Below are positions 41,317 through 49,780 of a stretch of DNA of 64,000 nt, piece by piece. Within the stretch, counting starts at the first letter, position 1. Each line of letters opens with the position of its first letter. The notes under the pieces are model-generated. The model made no database searches, was not told the DNA's origin, and saw only the letters and a list, made by a program, of their open reading frames with translations. A program made the translations under genes and the position numbers. The stretch is from Flavobacterium profundi (GTDB taxonomy: Bacteria; Bacteroidota; Bacteroidia; Flavobacteriales; Flavobacteriaceae), in the NCBI RefSeq assembly GCF_006491645.1, contig NZ_VDCZ01000001.1, positions 62,001 through 126,000 on the forward strand, written 5' to 3'.

Positions 41317-41712
41317 ATGACTCTTTCGATAGAAACACCAGCTTTACTTTTTTCTGCAACTTCCTTAATTCTTTTAGCTTATACCAATCGTTTTTTAACT
41401 ATTGCTCAAATTATTAGAAGTTTAAAAAAATCATACGATGAGGAAGAAAGTAAATTAATCTTACTAGAAATTAAAAATTTAAATTTAAGATTAACATTGA
41501 TACGTTATATGCAACTATTTGGAGTAATGTGCTTGTTTCTATCTGTTTTTGCCATGTTACTTTTATTCTTAGGACATCAACTTACTGGCATCTATCTTTT
41601 TGGATTATCCTTATTATGCCTATTAATTTCGTTAGGACTTTCTTTTTGGGAAATTAGTATTTCCGTAAAAGCATTACGCTTGCATTTAAGCGATTTGAAT
41701 GACAAATATTAA
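41317..41712 (+). CDS. DUF2721 membrane protein
   Basis: 131 residues with three or four membrane helices. TPALLFSATSLILLAYTNRF at the N-terminus, then a charged LLEIKNLNLRLTLIRYMQLF segment and the helix GVMCLFLSVFAMLLLFLG match DUF2721. Function unknown. Its stop overlaps the stop of the convergent histidine kinase gene by 4 bp. Confidence 0.85.
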   Translation: MTLSIETPALLFSATSLILLAYTNRFLTIAQIIRSLKKSYDEEESKLILLEIKNLNLRLTLIRYMQLFGVMCLFLSVFAMLLLFLGHQLTGIYLFGLSLLCLLISLGLSFWEISISVKALRLHLSDLNDKY

Positions 41713-43937
41713 ATAAAGACCTTTTCTAAAACTTCTTTTAGCTTTTCCACTTCAAAAGGTTTCCACAAAAAACCGCTAAAATAATTTGTCTCACGGGTTT
41801 CTGAAGTTACCATAGTATCAGCTGTAAGTGCTAAAATAGGCGTACTCGAATTGAGATTTTCAGTTGTTCGTATCAATCGAGTGACTTCTATTCCATTCAT
41901 TTCTGGCATATGAATGTCCATTAAAATAAAATCATAAAACTGCTCTTTTACTTTTTGCAACGCTTTTTCGCCATTATCTACATGTTCAGAGATAATATTC
42001 CACCTAGAAAGTAATTTTTGAAGCAGAATAGCATTGATAGTAGTATCTTCTACAATTAAAACTTTTTTATCTTTTAAAATGCCATCTCTAGCATTTGGAA
42101 CTACATCCACAAGTTGATTTTCTATAATTTCATCTCTTTTCAATTTCAATTTAAAGAAGAAGGTAGTTCCTTTCCCAACAGTACTTTTAACTTTAATCTT
42201 GCTTTTATGCAGTTCAATAATTTTCTTAACAATAGCCAAGCCTAGACCTGTTCCACCTTGTTTGCGAGTTAAAACAGGTTTCACTTGAGAAAAACTCTCA
42301 AAAATTTCATCTAAATTTTCTTTTGAAATTCCTTCTCCTGTATCTTTAACTTCAAACAATAAAGTATCTTTTTTAGGCGACGACTTTACATGTTTTATTT
42401 TTAATTCTACACCTCCTTTTTCTGTAAATTTAATAGCATTACTGATTAAATTATTTAATACCTGAGTAATTTTAGTCTCATCTAAGTTGTATCTAATTTC
42501 TTTAGATAAATCGCAATTTAAAGTAAGATACAATCCTTTTTCATGAGCTTGTTTTTCATAAACACTAACAATATTTTTCGCTAAAATGGCTAATGCAGAA
42601 GGAACCATTTCAAGTTTTGATTTATTGGAATCCAATTTGGTAAAATCTAAAACATCATTTACAATTTTAATCAAATTTGAAGATGCAAATTTTAGACTCC
42701 CTAACAATTCTTTTCCTTCTGGATTCACCTCATCTTTCAATAATTCTACTATTGAAGTAATTGCATTTAAAGGGGTTCTAATTTCATGACTCATAATCGA
42801 CAAAAAGTCTTGACGCATTTTAATAGCCTTCGCTTCATCAAGATTTTTTTTCTCTAAAAGCAATTGTTTTTCTTTATGAAGTTTTGCCTCATTTTTAAGA
42901 ACTTCCATTTTAGAAATCAATTCATAATTTTCAATTACTTTTAAAGTTTGCGCATTAATTACGGTTTCCTTTTCTTTTTGATAACGTTCAAAATAATCTA
43001 AAGCTAATGCGGGTTCATTTTTGGCTTTATAAATATGATAAATTAGTTTTTTTAATTTAATAGTAGACATGGCTAGTTTTAAGGATGTAGCAATTTCCAG
43101 TCCTACAAATGCAGTATCTAAGGCTAACTCTAAATCATTCTTTGTGTAATACAGTTCACCTAGTTTAGTATAGGTCATTGCTTTACCAGTATTTTCACCC
43201 ATTTGATTGTGAATCTCTAACCCTTTAAAATAATATGCTTCTGCTTTTTCATAGTCTTTTAAGTAAAAGTAAACTTTCCCTTTACCATACAAAGCATAAG
43301 CCATTCCTCTTATATCATTGGTCAATTCTTTTTGTGCAATTGATTTATTAATAAATGCCATTGCAAATTTTAGTTTACCATTCTTAGCCAGTATTCCCGA
43401 TATATTATTATAAACATTCGATTCTAAATTAAAATCATTTATCTTTCTAGCATTTTTTACCGCACTGTAGTATGATTTTAAAGCCGCATGTTGATCTCCA
43501 ATGTAACCATAAATGGTTCCTAAGGATTTCTCGGTACGGGATTGATTGTAATAATCGTCATTTTTTTGATATATTTTTAAAGCATCGGTAAAAGAAACCA
43601 AGCCCAAATGATACAAGTTTGTTTTGTAATACACACCTGCAAGACTGTATTTTGCATCAGCTATACCTCTTTCGTCTTTTAGTTCGGTGTAAAGTGTTAA
43701 AGCTAATTTTGAAAAATATTCTGCTTTATCCATCTCACCAATAATCATATAATACAATCCTAACTGGCTGTAACATTTAGCCAATAAAGATTTACTACCC
43801 AATTGAGCACTTGACTCAAGGGCAAAAAGAGTCATCGAAATACTCTTCGGAAGATTATGGATTCTAATTTGATGTGCTTCATTAAGCAATAAAAGAATCT
43901 CTTTTTCTCTTTTATTAACTTTCAAAGGGTTAGACAT
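41709..43937 (-). CDS. cytosolic TPR hybrid histidine kinase / response regulator
   Basis: 742 residues, no signal peptide and no membrane helix. Residues 20-330 are TPR repeats (ESSAQLGSKSLLAKCYSQLG and several like it), 330-375 a coiled coil. The kinase: phosphoacceptor His384 in FLSIMSHEIRTPLN, N-box NLISNAIKFT (about 495-504), G-boxes DTGEGIS and GGTGLGLAIV (about 532-570). The receiver domain (625-742) has acceptor Asp674 in ILMDIHMPEMNG, plus TADT and WKPF. No output domain, so it should signal through phosphorelay. The TPR part probably senses another protein. No partner regulator is next to it. Confidence 0.92.
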   Translation of the reverse strand: MSNPLKVNKREKEILLLLNEAHQIRIHNLPKSISMTLFALESSAQLGSKSLLAKCYSQLGLYYMIIGEMDKAEYFSKLALTLYTELKDERGIADAKYSLAGVYYKTNLYHLGLVSFTDALKIYQKNDDYYNQSRTEKSLGTIYGYIGDQHAALKSYYSAVKNARKINDFNLESNVYNNISGILAKNGKLKFAMAFINKSIAQKELTNDIRGMAYALYGKGKVYFYLKDYEKAEAYYFKGLEIHNQMGENTGKAMTYTKLGELYYTKNDLELALDTAFVGLEIATSLKLAMSTIKLKKLIYHIYKAKNEPALALDYFERYQKEKETVINAQTLKVIENYELISKMEVLKNEAKLHKEKQLLLEKKNLDEAKAIKMRQDFLSIMSHEIRTPLNAITSIVELLKDEVNPEGKELLGSLKFASSNLIKIVNDVLDFTKLDSNKSKLEMVPSALAILAKNIVSVYEKQAHEKGLYLTLNCDLSKEIRYNLDETKITQVLNNLISNAIKFTEKGGVELKIKHVKSSPKKDTLLFEVKDTGEGISKENLDEIFESFSQVKPVLTRKQGGTGLGLAIVKKIIELHKSKIKVKSTVGKGTTFFFKLKLKRDEIIENQLVDVVPNARDGILKDKKVLIVEDTTINAILLQKLLSRWNIISEHVDNGEKALQKVKEQFYDFILMDIHMPEMNGIEVTRLIRTTENLNSSTPILALTADTMVTSETRETNYFSGFLWKPFEVEKLKEVLEKVFI

Positions 43938-43994
43938 TTAAGCAGTATTGGGTCGATAAAAATAGCAAAAAAAAACATATAAAAAATTATTTTT

Positions 43995-44606
43995 TTATAT
44001 AATCCACAATAAAACAGGTTTTTGAGTGTTCTGAAGTTGCTTATCTAACTTCTCCATAAAGGCATTTGACACAGCTGGACAACCCCAACTTAACGGACTA
44101 AACTTTGGGTATATTTCGTTGTTTTTCACAGCATTCCACGAATGTAAAACCACTACTCTATCGACTGCTGTGGAATTTGTATTCTCCAAACCATGTATCC
44201 AATATTTTATTTTAATACCCCAAGAACTACTATCTCTTTTACCAATTTTATATTTGCCTTTCATGGAGCAATGACTATTATTTCTCACATCAAACTTTAC
44301 TTTTTGCCATTTTTCAGGATTCTCTTGAAACTGATCACAACTGCCATGAGTAACTAAATTCTCATCGATAATCTTTTGATTTTTAAAATCATAAACATAA
44401 AAACGGTTTTTACCAGAATGTAGACTCAAATCAATCAAATAATAATAGTCGGTATTAAAATTGTTTTTTTCAATGTATTCCTTAGCTTCCTTATGAAAAG
44501 CACTGTAGTCTTTTTTATATTCTTTTGGCTTATTAAGATTTGGAGTAACCTTATTCTCTTTACAACTGAAAAAGAGTAGAGAAAAAATTAGAATTATGTT
44601 TTTCAT
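43995..44606 (-). CDS. murein L,D-transpeptidase-like lipoprotein
   Basis: 203 residues. Lipoprotein signal (SLLFFSCKEN, Cys at residue 15). The YkuD-like catalytic-type region has VVVLHSWNAV with His155 and PLSWGCPAVSN with Cys176. Upstream GKNRFYVYDFKNQKIIDENL is the usual first strand pair of the family known as murein L,D-transpeptidase catalytic domain. It would remodel peptidoglycan cross-links from the outer membrane side of the periplasm. Single gene. Confidence 0.85.
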   Translation of the reverse strand: MKNIILIFSLLFFSCKENKVTPNLNKPKEYKKDYSAFHKEAKEYIEKNNFNTDYYYLIDLSLHSGKNRFYVYDFKNQKIIDENLVTHGSCDQFQENPEKWQKVKFDVRNNSHCSMKGKYKIGKRDSSSWGIKIKYWIHGLENTNSTAVDRVVVLHSWNAVKNNEIYPKFSPLSWGCPAVSNAFMEKLDKQLQNTQKPVLLWII

Positions 44607-44689
44607 TGAATACTATTAAAATGGAAATTTAAAATTTAATTTAAACCTTTTGTGTTAAATTTTATCTAAAAATAGTAACACTTTTAATT

Positions 44690-46078
44690 ATGAATACAGC
44701 AATCACTTGGTCTTTACGATTAGGCTTTTCTAAAAAACAAAGTATTTCTATTGAAAAATTAGGGATTGAGAAATTTTTGGAGCAATCATTTGAATCAAAA
44801 GTAGATACTTCTTTACCAGATTGCTTAAAAGAAAGTCCGAAGACACTTGCGCAATTAAAAGAAGTAAGAGAGAAAATAAAAAATGCAACTTCTGAAGAGC
44901 AGAAAAAACTTTTAAAAAGTCAAATTAAAGATGCGAATGAACTGCGAATATGGTGGTTGAACAAAATGAAAAACGAAAAATTTCCCTTGCGAGAAAAAAT
45001 GACTTGCTTTTGGCACAATCACTATGTCGCTTCGATTCAAAAAGTTAAGGTCAATTATTGGGTGTACCAACACAACATGATTTTAAGAGAAAATGCATTT
45101 GGAAATTTTAGAGAGCTTACAAAAAAAGTAATTCATACTAATGCGATGGTGCGCTATTTAGACAATATCGATAATCGCAAAGGCAAGTTAAATGAAAACC
45201 TAAGTAGAGAATTACTAGAATTATTCACCATAGGCATAGGTAATTACACTGAAGAAGATATTAAAAATGGTGCAAAAGCGTTAGCGGGGTTAAGTTTAGG
45301 AGAAGAAGAAGCAATTTATAGAACACGTTTACAAGATGATGACGAAATCACTTATTTAGGGAAAACTGGAAAATTTAAAGCCAACGACTTGATTGACATT
45401 ATATTCGAACAAAAACAAACCTCTTATTTCTTAACCGAAAAACTGCTAAAATGGTTCATTTATGACAATCCTTCTGAAGATATTATACACTATTATGGAG
45501 ATTATTTCAGACAAGTAGATTATGAAATACAACCTTTATTAATTAAAATTTTCACAGAAGAATATGAAAAAAATAATGCGGGTTCCAAAATTAAAGACCC
45601 TCTTGTTTTTGCTTTTCAACTTTTGGAAGAACTTGAAATAGAAATGCCTGCCAATATTATTATTCCCTTTTTAAAACAACAAGGCATGGAATTATTTAAC
45701 CAACCTAACGTAAAGGGCTGGATTGGTGGCAATCATTGGCTTACTTCTCAAATTTATTTGCAACGGAATAACGCAATAGATTTTTTAATCAATGGTCAAA
45801 ATATTCTTGGCAGAAGAAATAAAAACGTAGAAATGAATAGCAACGAAATGAGTAATGACAAGAGAAAACCAAACCTCGTTTTTAATTCTAACGGTAATCA
45901 TCTAACGATTATTCAAGAGCTCTCTAATAGATTGCTTTTTTTAGTAGAAGAACCCATTCAAAAAGATATGGAAACTATTTTAAAATATGATTTTAATCCA
46001 AAAAGTGAAAATGCACAAACTGCTGTCTTACGATTATTTGCATACATTACTAAACTTCCTGAATTCCAACTTATCTAA
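44690..46078 (+). CDS. DUF1800 protein
   Basis: 462 residues. KMKNEKFPLREKMTCFWHNH, then NVSWVY-type contact and ENLSRELLELFTIGIGNYTE and VKGWIGGNHWLTSQIYLQRN are the family signatures. No signal peptide is visible at the start (MNTAITWSLRLGFSKKQSIS), unlike many relatives. The gene is always paired with DUF1501 in many bacteria; here the DUF1501 gene follows 11 bp later. Activity is not established. Confidence 0.9.
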   Translation: MNTAITWSLRLGFSKKQSISIEKLGIEKFLEQSFESKVDTSLPDCLKESPKTLAQLKEVREKIKNATSEEQKKLLKSQIKDANELRIWWLNKMKNEKFPLREKMTCFWHNHYVASIQKVKVNYWVYQHNMILRENAFGNFRELTKKVIHTNAMVRYLDNIDNRKGKLNENLSRELLELFTIGIGNYTEEDIKNGAKALAGLSLGEEEAIYRTRLQDDDEITYLGKTGKFKANDLIDIIFEQKQTSYFLTEKLLKWFIYDNPSEDIIHYYGDYFRQVDYEIQPLLIKIFTEEYEKNNAGSKIKDPLVFAFQLLEELEIEMPANIIIPFLKQQGMELFNQPNVKGWIGGNHWLTSQIYLQRNNAIDFLINGQNILGRRNKNVEMNSNEMSNDKRKPNLVFNSNGNHLTIIQELSNRLLFLVEEPIQKDMETILKYDFNPKSENAQTAVLRLFAYITKLPEFQLI

Positions 46079-46089
46079 ACTTATTAATT

Positions 46090-47256
46090 ATGGATCGTAG
46101 AAAATTTTTCAAACTAGCAGGAACTTACACAGGAGGCTCACTTTTGCTACCTAATTTCCTTCATGCTTTTACCGATTATAATTCCTTTTCATTACAAGAA
46201 AAGAGTGTTCTTTTCATACAACTTAATGGTGGTAATGATGGGTTGAATACTTTTATCCCATACGACAACCCTTTATATTACGATTTACGACCCAATATAA
46301 GTTTGTCAAGAGATCAAGTTATTGGTAAAAACAAGGGTATGGCATTTCATCCCTCTTTAAAAGGATTTGCTTCAATACAAGATGCAGGCGATTTAACTGT
46401 AATTCAAAATGTAGGATATCCTGAACCAAATCGTTCCCATTTCAGAAGTCAGGAGATTTGGCAAACCGCATCAAATGCCAATGAATATAAAAACGACGGT
46501 TGGTTAGGACGCTATCTCGATTTTCATTACAAAGAACATCATCCTACTGGTGGAATCAATTTAGATGCTATTGATAATTTAGCCCTAAAAGGAATAGAAC
46601 CTAATAGTGTTACTGTAAAAGATCCTAACCGATTTAAAATAAAAAACAATTCAGAAGAAGGCATTAAATTATCGAATAACCCGCAATTAGACTTTGTTCG
46701 AAAAATTGCTAATTCGGTTATTGATGGTTCAGATGAAATACAAAAAGCCTTATCAAAAGCTAAAACAGAAATAAACTATCCGAAAACAGGGTTAGGTAAA
46801 AACCTAGAATGGATTGGAAAACTTATTAAAGGAAATTTGAATTCAAAAATATATTATACTTCATTGGGAGGATTTGACACCCACGACAATCAGTTGGCTG
46901 TACATTCCAATAAATTATCTGAATTAAATGATGCTGTATTTACATTATATACCGATTTAAAACAAGCGAATTTATTACCTTATACTACGATTGTGATTTT
47001 TTCAGAATTTGGCAGAAGAGTTCAAGACAATGGAAAAGGAACAGATCATGGTACCGCTGCACCTGTTTTTATTATTGGTGGAAATAATCACGGAAACTGC
47101 ATTGGACATAATCCTAATCTAACCGATTTAGATCATGGTGACTTAAAGTATGCTATTGATTTCAGAAGTGTATATGCTAGTCTTTTAGAAAACCAATTAA
47201 ATTTCAATCCAAAGACAATTGGTATTCAAAATCCTTCATTAAAAGGAATATTTTAA
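46090..47256 (+). CDS. DUF1501 protein with Tat-like leader
   Basis: 388 residues. The leader MDRRKFFKLAGTYTGGSLLL has a twin-arginine pattern. The body is an alkaline-phosphatase-like fold by family knowledge: VLFIQLNGGNDGLNTFIPYD, GYPEPNRSHFRSQEIWQTAS, SLGGFDTHDNQ, FSEFGRRVQDNG and GTDHGTAAPVFIIGG. The last block resembles a metal-binding His/Asp site. Paired with DUF1800 in one operon. Tat export would suit a cofactor or metal loaded in the cytosol. Function unknown. Confidence 0.9.
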   Translation: MDRRKFFKLAGTYTGGSLLLPNFLHAFTDYNSFSLQEKSVLFIQLNGGNDGLNTFIPYDNPLYYDLRPNISLSRDQVIGKNKGMAFHPSLKGFASIQDAGDLTVIQNVGYPEPNRSHFRSQEIWQTASNANEYKNDGWLGRYLDFHYKEHHPTGGINLDAIDNLALKGIEPNSVTVKDPNRFKIKNNSEEGIKLSNNPQLDFVRKIANSVIDGSDEIQKALSKAKTEINYPKTGLGKNLEWIGKLIKGNLNSKIYYTSLGGFDTHDNQLAVHSNKLSELNDAVFTLYTDLKQANLLPYTTIVIFSEFGRRVQDNGKGTDHGTAAPVFIIGGNNHGNCIGHNPNLTDLDHGDLKYAIDFRSVYASLLENQLNFNPKTIGIQNPSLKGIF

Positions 47257-47285
47257 TTCTATGATTAAAAAATTAATTCTTTGCT

Positions 47286-47293
47286 TATATTTG
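47286..47293 (+). promoter_or_regulatory. -7 box of the EamA gene promoter
   Basis: TATATTTG fits TAnnTTTG. Transcription would begin near 47300, so a TTG at 47281 cannot be the translation start; ATG 47317 or 47308 is. Confidence 0.55.
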
Positions 47294-47316
47294 CGCCCCT
47301 TAAAAAAATGAAGTAT

Positions 47317-48216
47317 ATGTCAAAGAATGAAATCATAAAAGGAGTTTTTCTAGTAGGCTTAGGAGCAACAAGTTATGGCATGCTTGCTACTATCGTTAAA
47401 CTAGCCTATCAAAGTGTTGAAAAGTTTACTACTGCAGAAGTAATTTCTGCTCAATTTATATATGGTATTTTAGGAATGCTTCTTATGAATTTGTACCAAA
47501 AGACCACAAAAAAAGAAACCATCGTTAAGGCTACACCAAAAAATATAAAAAATTTAATGCTTGCAGGAACTTCTTTGGGAGCTACCAGTATTTTCTATTA
47601 TTTATGCGTAAAATATATAAATGTATCCATAGCAATTGTATTGCTAATGCAAACTGTTTGGATGGGTGTGCTTGCCGAATGGTTTTTAGATAAAAAAGCA
47701 CCTTCGAAACAAAAAATACTTGCGGTTTTAGTGGTATTAATAGGTACCGTTTTAGCAACTAATTTATTATTTAGTAAAATCGATTTTAATTGGACTGGAT
47801 TTATGTGGGGAATTTTAGCAGCGGCATCCTTTACTACAACCATGTTTACCGCAAATAAAATTGCATTAGGTGTTTCATCGGTTCAAAGAAGCTTATACAT
47901 GCTTTTTGGCGGTGCAATTATTGTGTTATTCTTTGCTCTATATACACAAACAGATGCTTTCAATTTTGCTATTTTTGGAAAATACGGAATTCTTTTAGCA
48001 TTATTCGGAACAATTATTCCACCCGTATTAATGAATAGTGGTTTTCCAAAAACGGGATTAGGCTTAGGAAGTATTGTTTCTTCTTTGGAATTACCCGTTT
48101 CTGTTTCAATGGCTTTTTTCCTTTTAAACGAAGAAGTAGTTGTAACACAATGGCTTGGGATTCTCTTAATTATAGCAGCAATTGTAATTATGAATATAAA
48201 TTTCAAGAAAAAATAG
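47317..48216 (+). CDS. EamA/DMT family transporter
   Basis: About 299 residues from the ATG at 47317 (MSKNEIIKG); ATG 47308 adds three residues. Ten membrane helices in two EamA halves: GVFLVGLGATSYGMLATIV, SAQFIYGILGMLLMN, ASLGATSIFYYLCVKY-like segments and WTGFMWGILAAASFTTTMF. Drug/metabolite superfamily permease, substrate unknown. Promoter box at 47286-47293 decides the start. Single gene downstream of the DUF1501 gene. Confidence 0.85.
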   Translation: MSKNEIIKGVFLVGLGATSYGMLATIVKLAYQSVEKFTTAEVISAQFIYGILGMLLMNLYQKTTKKETIVKATPKNIKNLMLAGTSLGATSIFYYLCVKYINVSIAIVLLMQTVWMGVLAEWFLDKKAPSKQKILAVLVVLIGTVLATNLLFSKIDFNWTGFMWGILAAASFTTTMFTANKIALGVSSVQRSLYMLFGGAIIVLFFALYTQTDAFNFAIFGKYGILLALFGTIIPPVLMNSGFPKTGLGLGSIVSSLELPVSVSMAFFLLNEEVVVTQWLGILLIIAAIVIMNINFKKK

Positions 48217-48262
48217 TTCGTTTCCTTTCTTTTTGGTACTTTCGAAGTAAAAACATACCCTA

Positions 48263-48634
48263 ATGGACTTACCTTGGCATCAATACATGATGGGATTACT
48301 TTATATTTTAGCAGGTTTGAATCATTTCAGACAACCTCGTTTATATCTTAAAATTATTCCTCCTTATTTCAAAAACCCTAAACTATTAAATCAACTGAGC
48401 GGATTAACTGAAATCATCTTAGGAATATTGGTTTGTATTGAACCTACAAGTATATTTGCTGCATGGGGAATTATCATTCTATTAATTGCTGTCTTTCCAG
48501 CAAACTATTATATGTATCAAAATGAAAATGCTTCTTTAGGATTACCTAAATGGCTAAGATTACTGAGACTACCTTTACAGTTAATATTAATATATTGGGC
48601 CTATTCATACATTCCTTATATAACCTATGCATAA
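48263..48634 (+). CDS. DoxX-like membrane protein
   Basis: 123 residues with four predicted membrane helices. MGLLYILAGLNHFRQPRLYL, then LTEIILGILVCIEPTS and IAVFPANYYMYQNEN fit the DoxX/MauE-type group (small membrane proteins with NHF near the first helix). Role unknown. It is followed 24 bp later by the alkB-like gene. Confidence 0.75.
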   Translation: MDLPWHQYMMGLLYILAGLNHFRQPRLYLKIIPPYFKNPKLLNQLSGLTEIILGILVCIEPTSIFAAWGIIILLIAVFPANYYMYQNENASLGLPKWLRLLRLPLQLILIYWAYSYIPYITYA

Positions 48635-48658
48635 AAGACAACTATTATATTTTAGTGT

Positions 48659-49261
48659 ATGTTAGATTTATTTCCAAATGAAAAAATCGTTTTAGATTTA
48701 CCGGATGCCATTTTTGAGTATTATCCCAATTTTCTTACCCAAGAAAAAGCCAATATGATCTATCAAAAATTGTTGGATGAAACTCCTTGGAAACAAGACA
48801 GTATAACTATTTACGGAAAAAATCATTTACAACCAAGATTGACTGCTTTATATGGAAATGAAGGCAAACCGTATTCCTATTCAAATATTGTAATGCAACC
48901 TCACGCTTGGAACCCAACTTTAATGTTTTTGAAAAACGAAATTGAAGAACATACGCAATTGTCATTTACAACCGTACTTCTTAATTTATATCGTGATGAA
49001 AATGATAGTAATGGTTGGCATTCAGATAATGAAAAAGAATTAGGAAGAAATCCAACTATTGCTTCTTTGAGTTTAGGGCAAGATCGCGTTTTCCAAATAA
49101 AACACATTGAAAAAAAAGAAATAAAACAAAATATTATTCTCACAAATGGGAGTCTTTTAGTAATGAAAGAAGGCAGTCAAATTTATTACAAACATCAGTT
49201 ACCAAAAGCCTCAAGCCCAAAAAGAAGCAGAATAAATTTAACATTTAGAACTATTATTTAA
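48659..49261 (+). CDS. AlkB-type 2-oxoglutarate/Fe(II) dioxygenase
   Basis: 200 residues. The double-stranded beta-helix core has the 2-His-1-Asp site WHSDNE, the distal His in YYKHQLPK and the 2OG-binding Arg in SPKRSRINLTFR. NLYRDENDSNGWHSDNEKEL is the classical AlkB/ALKBH2-3-like block. Expected to remove alkyl groups from DNA or RNA bases. Start MLDLFPNEKIVLDLPDAI gives the usual substrate lid region. Alone apart from the DoxX-like gene upstream. Confidence 0.92.
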   Translation: MLDLFPNEKIVLDLPDAIFEYYPNFLTQEKANMIYQKLLDETPWKQDSITIYGKNHLQPRLTALYGNEGKPYSYSNIVMQPHAWNPTLMFLKNEIEEHTQLSFTTVLLNLYRDENDSNGWHSDNEKELGRNPTIASLSLGQDRVFQIKHIEKKEIKQNIILTNGSLLVMKEGSQIYYKHQLPKASSPKRSRINLTFRTII

Positions 49262-49401
49262 ATATTTTTTAAAAAAAACTAAGAAAGCTATATTTATATT
49301 AACAAATTTTTAAAAATGAAAGAATATATTTTTTTTACCATTTTTTTTAGTAATATTGAACTAAATAACACTAATACATTTACAGATTAATTTTTCATCT
49401 G

Positions 49402-49683
49402 ATGAAGAAAAGAAAGATTTCAGAATTGGACAACGAAACACTAGAAAGAGTTGTAACCATGGCTCAAGAGGAAAAAAAACCTTTTGAAGTCTTAAAAGAA
49501 GAATTTGGAATTTCAGAAACTGAAGTTACAGAATTAATGCGAAAAAAATTATCGAAAGATAACTTTGAAATTTGGAAAAAGAAAGCTGTTTCAAGTAAAC
49601 CCAAACCAAAACCCTTAAAATTTGATCCTCTTGAAGATGATGATTTAGATAGTAAATACTACTTTAAAAATAAATTTGATTAA
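49402..49683 (+). CDS. DUF2805 / TIGR03643 family protein
   Basis: 93 residues. LDNETLERVVTMAQEEKKPF, then LKEEFGISETEVTELMRKKL is the family helical pair, looking like a helix-turn-helix. After it comes a Lys/Pro-rich linker and an acidic tail. The family is widespread in Bacteroidota and cyanobacteria; function unknown, DNA binding is possible. Terminator right after it. Confidence 0.88.
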   Translation: MKKRKISELDNETLERVVTMAQEEKKPFEVLKEEFGISETEVTELMRKKLSKDNFEIWKKKAVSSKPKPKPLKFDPLEDDDLDSKYYFKNKFD

Positions 49684-49690
49684 AAATGTT

Positions 49691-49719
49691 AAGCTCTTCC
49701 TAAATGAAGAGCTTTTTTT
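49691..49719. terminator. hairpin terminator
   Basis: AAGCTCTTC (49691-49699) pairs with GAAGAGCTT (49706-49714) and a T-run follows. Confidence 0.88.
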
Positions 49720-49780
49720 ATTAAAAAATGTAACATTTGCATTGCTTTAACGTCAAATCAAAATATCAATAACGATTTAA

